Origin: CADCSY01 sp038255685
GTDB taxonomy: Bacteria; Actinomycetota; Acidimicrobiia; Acidimicrobiales; CADCSY01
Assembly: GCA_038255685.1 (NCBI GenBank)
Contig: JBBSLC010000011.1
Coordinates: forward strand, 1-32,987
Direction: 5' to 3'
DNA length: 32,987 bases
Shown here: positions 1 to 7,660 of the stretch, in pieces
Layout: each line of letters begins with the position of its first letter
How positions within the stretch are numbered: the first letter of the stretch is position 1
Made by a program: the position numbers and the translations under genes
Notes under the pieces: model-generated
The model's input: the letters and a program-made list of their open reading frames with translations, nothing else
What the model was told of the DNA's origin: nothing
Database searches by the model: none

Positions 1-548
1 AGCCGCTCCGTCGGGTGCCCGACCGTCCCGAGCCAGGTGGTCAGCGAGTCGGCACCGAGGTGCTTCTGCACCACGAGCACGGCCCGCCCGGCGGGGACGA
101 GGCGGGGGAGCCAGCGCAGGAGCAGCTCGTGGAGCGCCTCCTTCCCGATGCGGATCGGCGGGTTCGACCAGATCGCCGCGAAGCGGATGTCGTCAGTGAC
201 GTCCTCGGGTGTCGCGACGACGACGTTCGTGCACCCCGCCGCCTCGGCGTTCGCAGCTGTGAGGGCGAGTGCTCGGCGGTTGACGTCCACGGCCCACACC
301 GTCGCCGCGGGCGACCGGCGGGCCATCGTCACGGCGATCGGCCCGTAGCCGCACCCGAGGTCGAGGAGATCGCCTCCGGCGGGGAGACGAGGTCCCTCGA
401 GGAGGAGGAGGCGCGTGCCGGGGTCGACGGCGTCGCCGCTGAACACACCGGTGTCGGCGGTGAGGGTCACGGCGAGGTCCGGGAGCACGAGCGGCACCGA
501 GCGAGGGTCCGATGGGGCCGCCGGGTCGTCGTCGAAGTAGTGGCCCAC
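1..548 (-). CDS. RsmC-like class I SAM methyltransferase (3' end cut by window)
   Basis: 182 codons are visible, read leftward from a GTG at 548; the C-terminus lies beyond base 1, so perhaps only a few tens of residues are missing. The SAM-binding motif I is LDLGCGYGPIA (about residues 62-72), an acidic residue ends the next strand (AVDVN), and the catalytic SNPPI motif at 128-132 is the NPPY-type signature of N-methyltransferases that modify guanine or adenine amino groups. This resembles the MTS-domain proteins annotated as 16S rRNA m2G methyltransferase RsmC; the exact target base cannot be told from sequence. It lacks the long N-terminal pseudo-methyltransferase half of E. coli RsmC, as is usual for the short actinobacterial form. 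It is divergent from def, with 28 bp between the start codons. The start is moderately sure: an ATG at 579 is out of frame. Confidence 0.8.
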   Translation of the reverse strand, partial: MGHYFDDDPAAPSDPRSVPLVLPDLAVTLTADTGVFSGDAVDPGTRLLLLEGPRLPAGGDLLDLGCGYGPIAVTMARRSPAATVWAVDVNRRALALTAANAEAAGCTNVVVATPEDVTDDIRFAAIWSNPPIRIGKEALHELLLRWLPRLVPAGRAVLVVQKHLGADSLTTWLGTVGHPTER

Positions 549-558
549 GAGGGGGGCG

Positions 559-576
559 ACGCTACCCTGGCCGGCC
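559..576. promoter_or_regulatory. Overlapping divergent -10 elements between the methyltransferase gene and def
   Basis: On the + strand TACCCT (563-568) is followed by 8 nt and the def ATG, the spacing of a leaderless actinobacterial promoter. On the - strand TAGCGT (564-559) shares the central TA and lies 10 nt before the methyltransferase GTG. Neither has a clear -35 box. This is inferred from motif and spacing only. Confidence 0.4.
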
Positions 577-1131
577 ATGGCGCCCTACTCGATCCGCATC
601 GTCGGCGACCCCGTGCTGCGCCAGCGGGCAGCTGAGGTCACCGACATCGACGGCCGGCTCGCCCAGCTGGCCGAGGACATGATCGCGACCATGTACGACG
701 CACCCGGTGCCGGCCTCGCCGCACCCCAGGTCGGCGTGCAGAAGCGGCTCTTCGTGTACGACGCCCACGACGACACGGGCGCCCACGTGATCGTGAACCC
801 GACGATCACCGAGAGCCGTGGCGAGTGGACCTACGAGGAGGGTTGCCTGTCGGTGCCCGGGCTCTCCTGGGACATCGTCCGGCCGAACGAGGTGCACCTG
901 ACGGGGCTCGACCTCGACGGCAACGAGCTGTCGATCGAGGCCGACGAGTACCTCGGCCGGATCTTCCAGCACGAGCTCGACCACCTCGACGGCATCCTCC
1001 TGCTCGAGCGCCTCGACGAGGCCACCCGCAAGGAGGCCCTGCGCACGCTCCGGGACCGCCAGCTCACTGCCGACACCCTCGACGCCGAGGTCGCCCCCCG
1101 TCGAGGCCTGCGCCTGCCCGGCCGGGCCTGA
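577..1131 (+). CDS. def: Peptide deformylase
   Basis: 184 residues, the usual length. It removes the formyl group from the N-terminal methionine of nascent proteins in the cytoplasm. All three family motifs are present: GAGLAAPQVG (44-53), EEGCLSVPG (87-95, metal-ligand Cys90) and QHELDHLDG (131-139, metal ligands His132 and His136, catalytic Glu133). The Leu in EGCLS indicates an active deformylase rather than an inactive homologue. It starts at ATG 577, directly after a TACCCT -10-like element, and I see no SD, so the mRNA may be leaderless. The gene for the opposing activity, fmt, follows 14 bp later; this def-fmt pairing is a classic arrangement. Confidence 0.97.
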   Translation: MAPYSIRIVGDPVLRQRAAEVTDIDGRLAQLAEDMIATMYDAPGAGLAAPQVGVQKRLFVYDAHDDTGAHVIVNPTITESRGEWTYEEGCLSVPGLSWDIVRPNEVHLTGLDLDGNELSIEADEYLGRIFQHELDHLDGILLLERLDEATRKEALRTLRDRQLTADTLDAEVAPRRGLRLPGRA

Positions 1132-1145
1132 CCATCCCTCCCGCT

Positions 1146-2057
1146 GTGGCTCCCGCCGGCCCGCCGGCCGCCGTGCCGCGCCACCCGAGGCGCCTCGTCT
1201 ACCTCGGCACGCCCGAGGCAGCGGTCCCGCCGCTGCGCGCCCTCGTCGGGGCCGGCTTCGACGTGGCGCTCGTGGTCAGCCAGCCAGACCGGAGGCGGGG
1301 GAGGGGCAGCGCGACCACGCCGAGCCCCGTGAAGGCCGCAGCGGTCGAGCTGGGCGTCCCCGTGACCGACCAGGTGAGCGACGCCCTCGAGGTCGGTGCC
1401 GACCTCGGCGTCGTCGTGGCCTACGGCCGTCTGATCAAGCCGCCGATCCTCGCCGAGCTCCCGATGGTGAACCTGCACTTCTCCCTGCTGCCGAGGTGGC
1501 GTGGCGCCGCGCCGGTCGAACGAGCGCTCCTGGCCGGCGACGCCGAGACGGGCGTGTGCCTCATGCAGCTCGAGGAGGGCCTCGACACCGGACCGGTCTT
1601 CGCTCGTCAGGTCGTGCCCATCGGCGGTGACGAGAGCGCCGACGCGCTCCGCGCCCAGCTCGTGGCGGTCGGTGCGAGCCTGCTGGTCGACCAGCTCCTC
1701 GGGGGACTCGGCGATCCCGCCCCGCAAGAGGGTGAGTCGACCCACGCCGCCAAGATCGACGTGGCCGAGCTCGAGCTGCGCTGGGATCGCCCTGCGGTCG
1801 AGCTCCACCGCCTCGTTCGCCTGGGTCGGGCGTGGACGACCTTCCGGGGCAAGCGCCTGAAGGTCCTGCAGGCCGACCTCGCGTCGGCGGCCGGCACGGT
1901 CGGACCCGGACGCTTCGACGAGGACGGCCTCACGGTCGGGACGGGCGACGGGGCCTTGCGCCTCGTCGAGGTCCAGCCCGAGGGCAAGGCGCCCCAGCCC
2001 GCCGATGCCTGGCGCAACGGCGCCCGCCCCGGCGCCACCGACCGCCTCGGCTCATGA
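1146..2057 (+). CDS. fmt: Methionyl-tRNA formyltransferase
   Basis: About 303 residues; it transfers the formyl group from 10-formyl-tetrahydrofolate to Met-tRNA(fMet) for initiation. The N-terminal Rossmann-like catalytic domain opens with RRLVYLGTPEAAVPPL. It carries the catalytic NLHFSLLPRWRGAAP segment (Asn and His of the active site) and LDTGPV (catalytic Asp), and a C-terminal OB-like tRNA-binding domain follows from about residue 205. The frame is open far upstream, so the start is uncertain. GTG 1146 is the first usable start after the def stop; GTG 1173 would begin closer to the conserved core. Neither has a good SD, which suggests translational coupling to def. Confidence 0.95.
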   Translation: MAPAGPPAAVPRHPRRLVYLGTPEAAVPPLRALVGAGFDVALVVSQPDRRRGRGSATTPSPVKAAAVELGVPVTDQVSDALEVGADLGVVVAYGRLIKPPILAELPMVNLHFSLLPRWRGAAPVERALLAGDAETGVCLMQLEEGLDTGPVFARQVVPIGGDESADALRAQLVAVGASLLVDQLLGGLGDPAPQEGESTHAAKIDVAELELRWDRPAVELHRLVRLGRAWTTFRGKRLKVLQADLASAAGTVGPGRFDEDGLTVGTGDGALRLVEVQPEGKAPQPADAWRNGARPGATDRLGS

Positions 2058-2139
2058 GAAGACCCGCAACCCGGGCCGTGGTGCCGGTCCAGCGCCATGG
2101 CCTGCGTCACGCAGCGCCGACGGCTCGACGGGTCGCGGC

Positions 2140-3336
2140 ATGAGCCCCAGATCTCGCCCGACTGACCCCCGACGGGTCGCGCTCGACGCCCTTGCCCGGA
2201 TCGACGAGGGGGCGTTCGCCAACCTGGTGCTCCCCGAGCTGCTCGCCACCAGCGGCATGAGCGAGCGCGACCGCGGCTTCACGACCACGCTCGTCTACGG
2301 CACCACCCGCATGCGACGGGCCCTCGACCTGCTCGTCGACCGCTTCGTCATGCGCCCGCTCGACGGGGCGACCCGCAACGCCCTGCGCCTCGGTGCCCAC
2401 CAGCTCCACCACCTGGGCACGCCGGCCCACGCCGCCGTCTCCGCCACCGTCGAGGTCGCCCCGCCCCGTTCTCGTGGCCTCGTGAACGCCGTGCTCCGGC
2501 GCGTTGCCGAGGCGCCCGTCGAGTGGCCCGACGACGCCACCCGGCTCAGCTACCCCGATTGGGTCGTGACCCGTCTCACCGAAGACCTTGGCGCGTCAGA
2601 CGCCCTTGCCGCCCTGGAGCAGATGAACGCTCCCGCCGAGGTCACGGTTCGCGAAGACGGCTACACCCAGGACCTCGCCTCGCAGTGGGCGGCAGAGGCC
2701 GTCGGGGCTCGGGCGGGGGAGCGGGTCGCCGACCTGTGCGCCGCCCCCGGTGGCAAGGCGACCCTGATGGCGACATCGGGCGCGTCGGTGCTCGCCAGCG
2801 ACCTCGACCCGGTCCGGGCCCGCCTCATCGCCGAGAACGTGGCTCGCCTGGGCCTCGACCCGTCTCGGCACGAAGCGGCGCGCCAGCCGGACGTCGACGT
2901 TCCCAGACCCGATCGGGGGGCCGTGAGCGTCGCCGTCGCCGACGGGACCCGGCCGCCGTGGCGCCCCGCCAGCCTCGACCGGGTGCTCGTCGACGCCCCG
3001 TGCTCGGGTCTCGGCGTCCTCCGCCGACGGCCGGACGCCCGTTGGCGGGTGACGCCCGAGGACGTCGACCGACTCGTTCCCCTGCAGCGTTCGCTGCTCG
3101 ACGCTGCCATCGGCCTGCTCGGACCGGGGGGCACCCTCGCCTACAGCGTCTGCACCATCACCGCAGCCGAGACGCTCGGCATCGACGCCTGGCTCGCCGA
3201 CGCCCACCCCGACCTCACCTCCCTTGACCACCTGGGGGAGCGGTGGCGCACCCACGGCCGAGGCGACCTGCTGCTGCCCCAGGACCACGGCACCGACGGC
3301 ATGTTCGTCCTCCGCCTCCGCCGTAGCGTGGCGTGA
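2140..3336 (+). CDS. rsmB: 16S rRNA (cytosine-5)-methyltransferase RsmB
   Basis: 398 residues. It makes 5-methylcytosine in 16S rRNA (C967 in E. coli numbering). The N-terminal ~130 residues form a NusB-like RNA-binding domain (DPRRVALDALARIDEGAFAN). The C-terminal Rossmann fold has motif I VADLCAAPGGKATLM (about 196-210), the DAPCSG motif with Cys288, and YSVCT with Cys338. These two cysteines are the general pair used by m5C RNA methyltransferases, Cys338 being the nucleophile by family analogy. I chose ATG 2140, which puts MSPRSRPTDPRRVALDAL at the family N-terminus; the same frame is open upstream into fmt. It lies 82 bp after fmt, in the common def-fmt-rsmB order. Confidence 0.95.
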   Translation: MSPRSRPTDPRRVALDALARIDEGAFANLVLPELLATSGMSERDRGFTTTLVYGTTRMRRALDLLVDRFVMRPLDGATRNALRLGAHQLHHLGTPAHAAVSATVEVAPPRSRGLVNAVLRRVAEAPVEWPDDATRLSYPDWVVTRLTEDLGASDALAALEQMNAPAEVTVREDGYTQDLASQWAAEAVGARAGERVADLCAAPGGKATLMATSGASVLASDLDPVRARLIAENVARLGLDPSRHEAARQPDVDVPRPDRGAVSVAVADGTRPPWRPASLDRVLVDAPCSGLGVLRRRPDARWRVTPEDVDRLVPLQRSLLDAAIGLLGPGGTLAYSVCTITAAETLGIDAWLADAHPDLTSLDHLGERWRTHGRGDLLLPQDHGTDGMFVLRLRRSVA

Positions 3337-3830
3337 TGGCGAGCGACGACCGACCTGGCGAGGGGCTCGCAGCGAAGGTGCTGACCGTCTCGGACGGCGT
3401 CATCCACGGCACGAGGGAGGACCGGTCAGGAGCGGCGCTCGAGGCTCGCCTGGTCGAGGCCGGCTTCGACGTCGTCTCCCGGGACGTCGTCTCCGACGGG
3501 GCCGACGAGGTCGCCGGTGCCCTCGTCGGCCTGTGCAATGGCTTCGCCGGCCTGGTCGTCACCACCGGGGGCACCGGCTTCACCAAGCGGGACCTCACGC
3601 CGGAGGGCACCAGGGCCGTGCTCGACCGAGAGGCCCCCGGGCTGGCCGAGGCCATGCGCCTGGTGAACCCCCTCGGGAGGCTGTCACGCGGGGTGGCCGG
3701 CACCGTCGGCGACGCGATCGTCCTGAACACGCCCGGCTCGACGAACGGCGCCGTCGAGTGCCTCGAAGCCGTCCTCGACGTGCTGCCCCATGCCCTGCGG
3801 CTCCTCGTCGGGTCCCCGACCGACCACTGA
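3336..3830 (+). CDS. MogA/MoaB-family molybdenum cofactor biosynthesis protein
   Basis: 164 residues, a typical single-domain length. The TTGGTGFTKRDLTPEGTR block and the C-terminal SRGVAGTVGDAIVLNTPGST block are the molybdopterin-binding signatures of this fold. The family adenylylates molybdopterin (MogA) or has a related role (MoaB), and sequence alone does not separate the two. No other molybdenum-cofactor gene is in the window, so the context adds little. The start ATG overlaps the rsmB stop in TGATG, which implies translational coupling; a GTG one codon upstream (3333) is possible. Confidence 0.9.
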   Translation: MASDDRPGEGLAAKVLTVSDGVIHGTREDRSGAALEARLVEAGFDVVSRDVVSDGADEVAGALVGLCNGFAGLVVTTGGTGFTKRDLTPEGTRAVLDREAPGLAEAMRLVNPLGRLSRGVAGTVGDAIVLNTPGSTNGAVECLEAVLDVLPHALRLLVGSPTDH

Positions 3831-4033
3831 TGGAAGACATCGAGGTCGAGGGCGACATCCGGCTCGGCCAGCTCTTGAAGCTCGCTGGCCTGGTCGACAC
3901 CGGCGGCGAGGCGAAGTACGCCCTGCTCGAGGGCGAGGTCACCGTCAACGGTGAGGTGGAGCGACGCCGGGGCTGCCAGCTGCAGGCGGGCGACGTCGTG
4001 GCCTGTCGAGGGGTCGAGGTCCGCATCGCCTGA
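3830..4033 (+). CDS. Stand-alone S4-domain RNA-binding protein (YbcJ/YaaA type)
   Basis: 67 residues. It has the compact S4 fold: IRLGQLLKLAGLVDTGGEAK, then a GEVTVNGEVERRRG strand-turn and a final GDVV..GVEVRI strand. Small proteins of this type bind structured RNA and are found near translation or RNA-modification genes; the exact target is generally unknown. The start ATG overlaps the previous stop codon by one base (TGATG), so it is probably translated with the upstream gene. It is the last gene before the riboflavin operon leader. Confidence 0.85.
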   Translation: MEDIEVEGDIRLGQLLKLAGLVDTGGEAKYALLEGEVTVNGEVERRRGCQLQAGDVVACRGVEVRIA

Positions 4034-4110
4034 GTCGGCGGAGCCGACCCGTCCTGGGTGCCGTTGGTCGCTTCTGGTACGAACGGTGGCGTCGCGACCG
4101 GTCCCCGTCG

Positions 4111-4116
4111 TACACT
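4111..4116 (+). promoter_or_regulatory. Probable -10 element of the riboflavin operon
   Basis: TACACT sits 10 bases before the first paired base of the FMN riboswitch (4127), where a transcription start would be expected. No convincing -35 is seen at 17 bp spacing. Assigned by position and TAnnnT form only. Confidence 0.4.
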
Positions 4117-4126
4117 CTCCTCACGA

Positions 4127-4250
4127 CCCCTCGCGGGGTGTGGGTGGAAGTCCCGACCGGCAGTGAAGCCTGCGAACCCCTGCCCTCGGGCCGGGGCCGA
4201 TCCGGTGTGATCCCGGAGCCGACGGTCAGAGTCCGGATGAGAGCGAGGGG
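4127..4250 (+). promoter_or_regulatory. FMN riboswitch (RFN element)
   Basis: The conserved RFN core is easy to read: GGGTGGAAGTCCCGACCGGC at the 5' side, AGTGAAGCCTGCGAACCCC next, then GATCCGGTGTGATCCCGGAG, CCGACGGTCAGAGTCCGGAT and GAGAGCG at the 3' side. The closing helix P1 is CCCCTCGC (4127-4134) with GCGAGGGG (4243-4250), a perfect 8-bp pairing. It binds flavin mononucleotide, the product made from riboflavin, and here it precedes ribD, so it should shut the operon when FMN is plentiful. Confidence 0.96.
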
Positions 4251-4303
4251 CACGTGTCCCTGGCGGCACGCGCCCCCACTGCAGGCAGACGGTGCAGCGG
4301 AGG
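4247..4303 (+). promoter_or_regulatory. Riboswitch expression platform: anti-sequestrator and SD-sequestrator helices
   Basis: Two competing helices can be drawn by hand. GGGGCACGTG (4247-4256) pairs at 9 of 10 positions with CACGCGCCCC (4267-4276) and uses bases that P1 also needs. CCCCCACTGCA (4273-4283) pairs at 9 of 11 positions with TGCAGCGGAGG (4293-4303), which contains the ribD SD GGAGG, and shares 4273-4276 with the first helix. P1 formation (FMN bound) would free 4273-4276 to hide the SD. No U-run follows, so control looks translational. This is inference from pairing alone. Confidence 0.6.
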
Positions 4304-4311
4304 TGAGCGAA

Positions 4312-5322
4312 GTGGGAGACGCAGCGATCGACGAGGCACTCATGGCCCGCGCCATCCTCGCCGCGTGGACCGTTCGAACCTCCACGTCTCCGAACCCATG
4401 GGTCGGCGCGGTGCTGCGCACGACGGACGGGACGCTCCACGAGGGCGCGACCGCGCCGCCGGGCGGCCCCCACGCCGAGGCCACCGCCCTCGCCGGGGCT
4501 GGCGACGCTGCTCGGGGTGCGACCGTCTGGACGACCCTCGAACCGTGCAGCCACCACGGCCGCACACCACCGTGCGCCGATGCGCTCGTGGACGCCGGTG
4601 TGGCCCGCGTCGTCATCGGGCTCGAGGACCCGGACCCCCTCGTCGCTGGCCGTGGCATCGAGCGGCTCCGCAGCGGCGGGGTCACCGTCGACGTCGGTGT
4701 CGGAGCCGATGCGGTCGCCAGGCAGCTCGCGCCCTACCTCGTCCACCGCAGGACCGGGCGTCCCCTGGTCGTCTTGAAGCTCGCCTCGTCCCTCGACGGG
4801 CGCACCGCCGCCCCGGACGGGACCTCGCAGTGGATCACCGGGGAGGCAGCCCGGTCCGACGCCCACCGCCTCCGAGCCGAGAGCGATGCCGTCCTCGTGG
4901 GCGCCGGGACCGTCCGGATCGACGACCCCAGCCTCACCGTCCGCCACGTCGAGGGCCGAGACCCGCTCCGCGTCGTGCTCGGGCACGCCGCCGACGACGC
5001 CAGGGTGCAGCCGGCGCTGGAGCTCAGCGGCGACCTCGGCGAGGTGCTCGACGTGCTCGGCGCGAAGGGCGTCCTGCAGGTGCTCGTCGAGGGTGGTGCC
5101 GGAGTCGCCGGCTCGTTCCACCGCGCCGGTCTCGTCGATCGCTACGTCGTGTACCTCGCTCCCAAGCTGTTCGGGGGCGACGACGGCAGGTCGCTGCTCG
5201 CAGGACCGGGTGCCGCCACGATGGCCGAGGTCTGGGAGGGCGAGATCGCCGACATCACGAGGCTCGGAGCCGACGTCCGCATCGACCTCGTCCCGACGAG
5301 CACGACACGAGAGGACCGCTGA
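4312..5322 (+). CDS. ribD: Bifunctional riboflavin deaminase/reductase RibD
   Basis: 336 residues. It catalyses the second and third steps of riboflavin synthesis: deamination of the pyrimidine intermediate and reduction of its ribosyl side chain. The N-terminal deaminase domain has HAEA (His54, catalytic Glu56) and EPCSHHGRTPPC (Cys79, Cys88), the zinc site. The C-terminal reductase starts at PLVVLKLASSLDGRTA and contains DAVLVGAGTVRIDDPSLTVR and LVEGGAGVAGSF. The middle of the reductase, between RVVLG and LVEGG, is shorter than in E. coli. Start: GTG 4312 has SD GGAGG at 4299-4303 with 8 nt spacing; GTG 4303 overlaps that SD, and ATG 4342 is a less likely option. The stop overlaps ribE (TGATG). 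Confidence 0.95.
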   Translation: MGDAAIDEALMARAILAAWTVRTSTSPNPWVGAVLRTTDGTLHEGATAPPGGPHAEATALAGAGDAARGATVWTTLEPCSHHGRTPPCADALVDAGVARVVIGLEDPDPLVAGRGIERLRSGGVTVDVGVGADAVARQLAPYLVHRRTGRPLVVLKLASSLDGRTAAPDGTSQWITGEAARSDAHRLRAESDAVLVGAGTVRIDDPSLTVRHVEGRDPLRVVLGHAADDARVQPALELSGDLGEVLDVLGAKGVLQVLVEGGAGVAGSFHRAGLVDRYVVYLAPKLFGGDDGRSLLAGPGAATMAEVWEGEIADITRLGADVRIDLVPTSTTREDR

Positions 5323-5897
5323 TGTTCACAGGGATCGTCGAGGAGCTCGGGTGCGTGCTCGAGCGGGAGGGCGGACGCATCCGCATCGGGGCGAGCGTCG
5401 TGCTGGAAGGTGCCGGCATCGGTGACTCGACCGCCGTCAACGGCTGCTGCCTCACGATCGTGGCCATCGGCGACGGGTGGTGGGAGGCCGACGTGAGCGA
5501 TGAGACCTATGCCCGCACCAACCTCGGCGGCCTCGACCTCGGCGACCCGGTGAACCTGGAGCGGCCCGTCCGTCTCGCCGACCGACTCGGCGGCCACCTC
5601 GTCCAGGGTCACGTGGACGCGGTCGGCACGGTCCTCGAGCCCGTCCCCGATCTCCGGGTCGGGCTCCCGCCTGGCCTCGGGCGCTACCTCGTGGAGAAGG
5701 GCTCGATCACCGTCGACGGCGTCAGCCTGACGGTGGTCGAGGTCGACGACGAGAGCTTCACCGTCGCCGTCATCCCTCACACCGCAGCAGTCACCACCCT
5801 CGGTCCGGCAGCGCCGGGCACACCCGTCAACCTGGAGGTCGACGTCATGGCCAAGTACGCAGAGAAGCTCCTCGCCGGGTACGGGCGGACAGCATGA
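5322..5897 (+). CDS. ribE: Riboflavin synthase, alpha chain
   Basis: 191 residues. It dismutates two molecules of 6,7-dimethyl-8-ribityllumazine to riboflavin plus the pyrimidine that RibH reuses. It has the duplicated lumazine-binding fold: the first repeat begins MFTGIVEELG and contains STAVNGCCLTI; the second begins GGHLVQGHVDAVGTV and contains ITVDGVSLTVV. The N-terminal MFTGIVEE is a near-invariant signature, which fixes the start at ATG 5322, overlapping the ribD stop. The 3' end overlaps ribBA by 4 bp (ATGA). Some naming schemes call this gene ribC. Confidence 0.96.
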   Translation: MFTGIVEELGCVLEREGGRIRIGASVVLEGAGIGDSTAVNGCCLTIVAIGDGWWEADVSDETYARTNLGGLDLGDPVNLERPVRLADRLGGHLVQGHVDAVGTVLEPVPDLRVGLPPGLGRYLVEKGSITVDGVSLTVVEVDDESFTVAVIPHTAAVTTLGPAAPGTPVNLEVDVMAKYAEKLLAGYGRTA

Positions 5898-7129
5898 GCG
5901 GGGGTCACCAGAGCTCACGGTTCGCGAAGATCGAGGACGCCGTCGCCGCCATCGGCCGAGGCGAGATCGTGGTGGTCGTCGACGACGAAGACCGCGAGAA
6001 CGAGGGCGACCTCATCATGGCGGCGGAGCACGTCACGCCCGAGAAGGTTGCCTTCTTCCTGCAGCACACCTCGGGCCTCATCTGCGCACCGATCACCGGC
6101 GAGCGCTGCGACGAGCTCGAGCTGCCGCTGATGGTGAGCGAGAACACCGAGAGCCACCGCACGGCGTTCACGGTGTCGATCGACTACCGCCACGGCACCT
6201 CGACGGGCATCTCCGCCTTCGACCGGACCGCCACCGTGCAGGCGCTGATCGATCCGTCGACCAAGCCCCGCGACCTCGCTCGCCCCGGGCACATCTTCCC
6301 GCTCCGCTACCGGGAGGGCGGCGTGCTGAAGCGGGCCGGCCACACCGAGGCTGCGGTCGACCTGGCCCGGATGGCCGGGCTCTACCCAGCCGGCATCCTG
6401 TGCGAGGTCGTCGACGAGGAGAAGACCGACATGGCTCGGCTCCCCGAGCTGGAGCGCTTCGCCGAGCGCCACGGCCTGCTGCTCATCTCCATCGCCGACC
6501 TGGTCCGCTACCGGCGCCAGGGCGAGAAGCTCGTCCGGCGCATCGCCGAGGCCCGCATCCCGACCGAGTGGGGCGACTTCACCTGCTACGCCTACGAGTC
6601 CCTGCTGGACGGCGAGCAGCACCTCGCCATGGTCCGTGGGGCCGTGCAGGGCAGCGACGACGTGCTCGTGCGGGTGCACAGCGAGTGCCTCACAGGCGAT
6701 GTCTTCGGCTCGCTGCGCTGCGACTGCGGCGTCCAGCTCGGGTCTGCGATGCAGAAGGTGGCAGAGGAGGAGCTCGGAGTCGTCGTCTACCTGCGGGGCC
6801 ACGAAGGGCGTGGCATCGGCCTCGGCAACAAGCTCCTCGCCTACGGGCTCCAGGAGCGCGGCCACGACACCGTCGACGCCAACACCGAGCTCGGCCTCCC
6901 GGTGGACAGCAGGGAGTACGGGATCGGTGCCCAGATCCTCGTCGACCTCGGCATCACGACCATGCGGCTCATGACCAACAACCACGCCAAGTACGGCGGC
7001 CTCGAGGGCTTCGGCCTCGAGATCGTCGAACGGGTCCCGATCGAGTCGGCCCCGAACCCCGAGAACATCGCCTACCTCCGCACCAAGCGCGAGCGGATGG
7101 GCCACACCCTGGAGGGCCTCGATGACTGA
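5894..7129 (+). CDS. ribBA: Bifunctional DHBP synthase / GTP cyclohydrolase II (RibBA)
   Basis: 411 residues, the normal two-domain length. The N-terminal half (to about 205) makes 3,4-dihydroxy-2-butanone-4-phosphate from ribulose-5-phosphate: DDEDRENEGDL, DYRHGTSTGISAFDRT and RPGHIFPLRYREGGVLKRAG are present. The C-terminal half opens GTP to start the pyrimidine branch: zinc ligands are Cys265, Cys276 and Cys278 (ECLTGDVFGSLRCDCG), followed by RGHEGRGIGL and LMTNNHAKYGGLEGFGLEI. Both active sites look intact, so this one protein feeds both branches that meet at RibH. It is coupled on both sides: 4-bp overlap with ribE and 8-bp overlap with ribH. Confidence 0.97.
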   Translation: MSGGHQSSRFAKIEDAVAAIGRGEIVVVVDDEDRENEGDLIMAAEHVTPEKVAFFLQHTSGLICAPITGERCDELELPLMVSENTESHRTAFTVSIDYRHGTSTGISAFDRTATVQALIDPSTKPRDLARPGHIFPLRYREGGVLKRAGHTEAAVDLARMAGLYPAGILCEVVDEEKTDMARLPELERFAERHGLLLISIADLVRYRRQGEKLVRRIAEARIPTEWGDFTCYAYESLLDGEQHLAMVRGAVQGSDDVLVRVHSECLTGDVFGSLRCDCGVQLGSAMQKVAEEELGVVVYLRGHEGRGIGLGNKLLAYGLQERGHDTVDANTELGLPVDSREYGIGAQILVDLGITTMRLMTNNHAKYGGLEGFGLEIVERVPIESAPNPENIAYLRTKRERMGHTLEGLDD

Positions 7130-7607
7130 CACGCCGAACCGCTTCGTGGGCTCCATGCGAGGAGACGGCCTGCGGGTCGCCATCGCCTGCGGCCGCTTCA
7201 ACGACCTCATCACCGAGCGACTCCTCGTCGGCGCTCGCGACGGCCTCGTGCGCCACGGCGTCGACGAGGGCTCCATCACCGAGGTCTGGTGCCCCGGTGC
7301 CTTCGAGATCCCCCTCGTGGCGATGCGCCTCGCTGCATCGGGCGAGTTCGATGCCGTCATCACCCTCGGCGCGGTCATCCGTGGTGCCACCGGGCACTAC
7401 GACATCGTGGCCGGCCAGTGCGCATCCGGCGTCGCTCGGGCCGGTCTCGAGACCGGCGTGCCGGTGGTCTTCGGCGTCCTCACGGTCGAGACCATCGAGC
7501 AGGCGATCGAGCGCGCCGGCACCAAGGCCGGCAACAAGGGGTACGAGGCAGCGGAGACCGCCATCGAGATGGCCGATCTGCTCCGCCAGCTGCCCAAGGC
7601 GACCTGA
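7122..7607 (+). CDS. ribH: 6,7-dimethyl-8-ribityllumazine synthase
   Basis: 161 residues. It condenses the RibD-branch pyrimidine with the RibBA-derived butanone phosphate. Family blocks present: VAIACGRFND near the N-terminus, CPGAFEIP, GAVIRGATGHYDIV (including the catalytic His of the xHY/F position), and the C-terminal GVLTVETIEQAIERAG followed by KAGNKG, which binds the phosphate substrate. The enzyme normally forms pentamers or 60-mer capsids that may enclose RibE. It is the last gene of the operon; its start lies inside the end of ribBA. Confidence 0.97.
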   Translation: MTDTPNRFVGSMRGDGLRVAIACGRFNDLITERLLVGARDGLVRHGVDEGSITEVWCPGAFEIPLVAMRLAASGEFDAVITLGAVIRGATGHYDIVAGQCASGVARAGLETGVPVVFGVLTVETIEQAIERAGTKAGNKGYEAAETAIEMADLLRQLPKAT

Positions 7608-7647
7608 GGGCGCTCGAACCCCTGCCTCGTGCGCCGAGGGTGGCCGG

Positions 7648-7660
7648 TACCCTGCTCGCC
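7648..7660 (+). promoter_or_regulatory. Probable leaderless promoter of hisG
   Basis: TACCCT (7648-7653) is followed by exactly 7 nt and the hisG ATG, matching the TACCCT-8-ATG arrangement at def. There is no SD before the ATG. No -35 is recognised. Inference from motif spacing. Confidence 0.45.

Noticed and set aside
3595..5121. A 508-codon - strand open frame across the FMN riboswitch and ribD
   Set aside because: It would run through a well-defined riboswitch and an intact ribD; no motif supports it.
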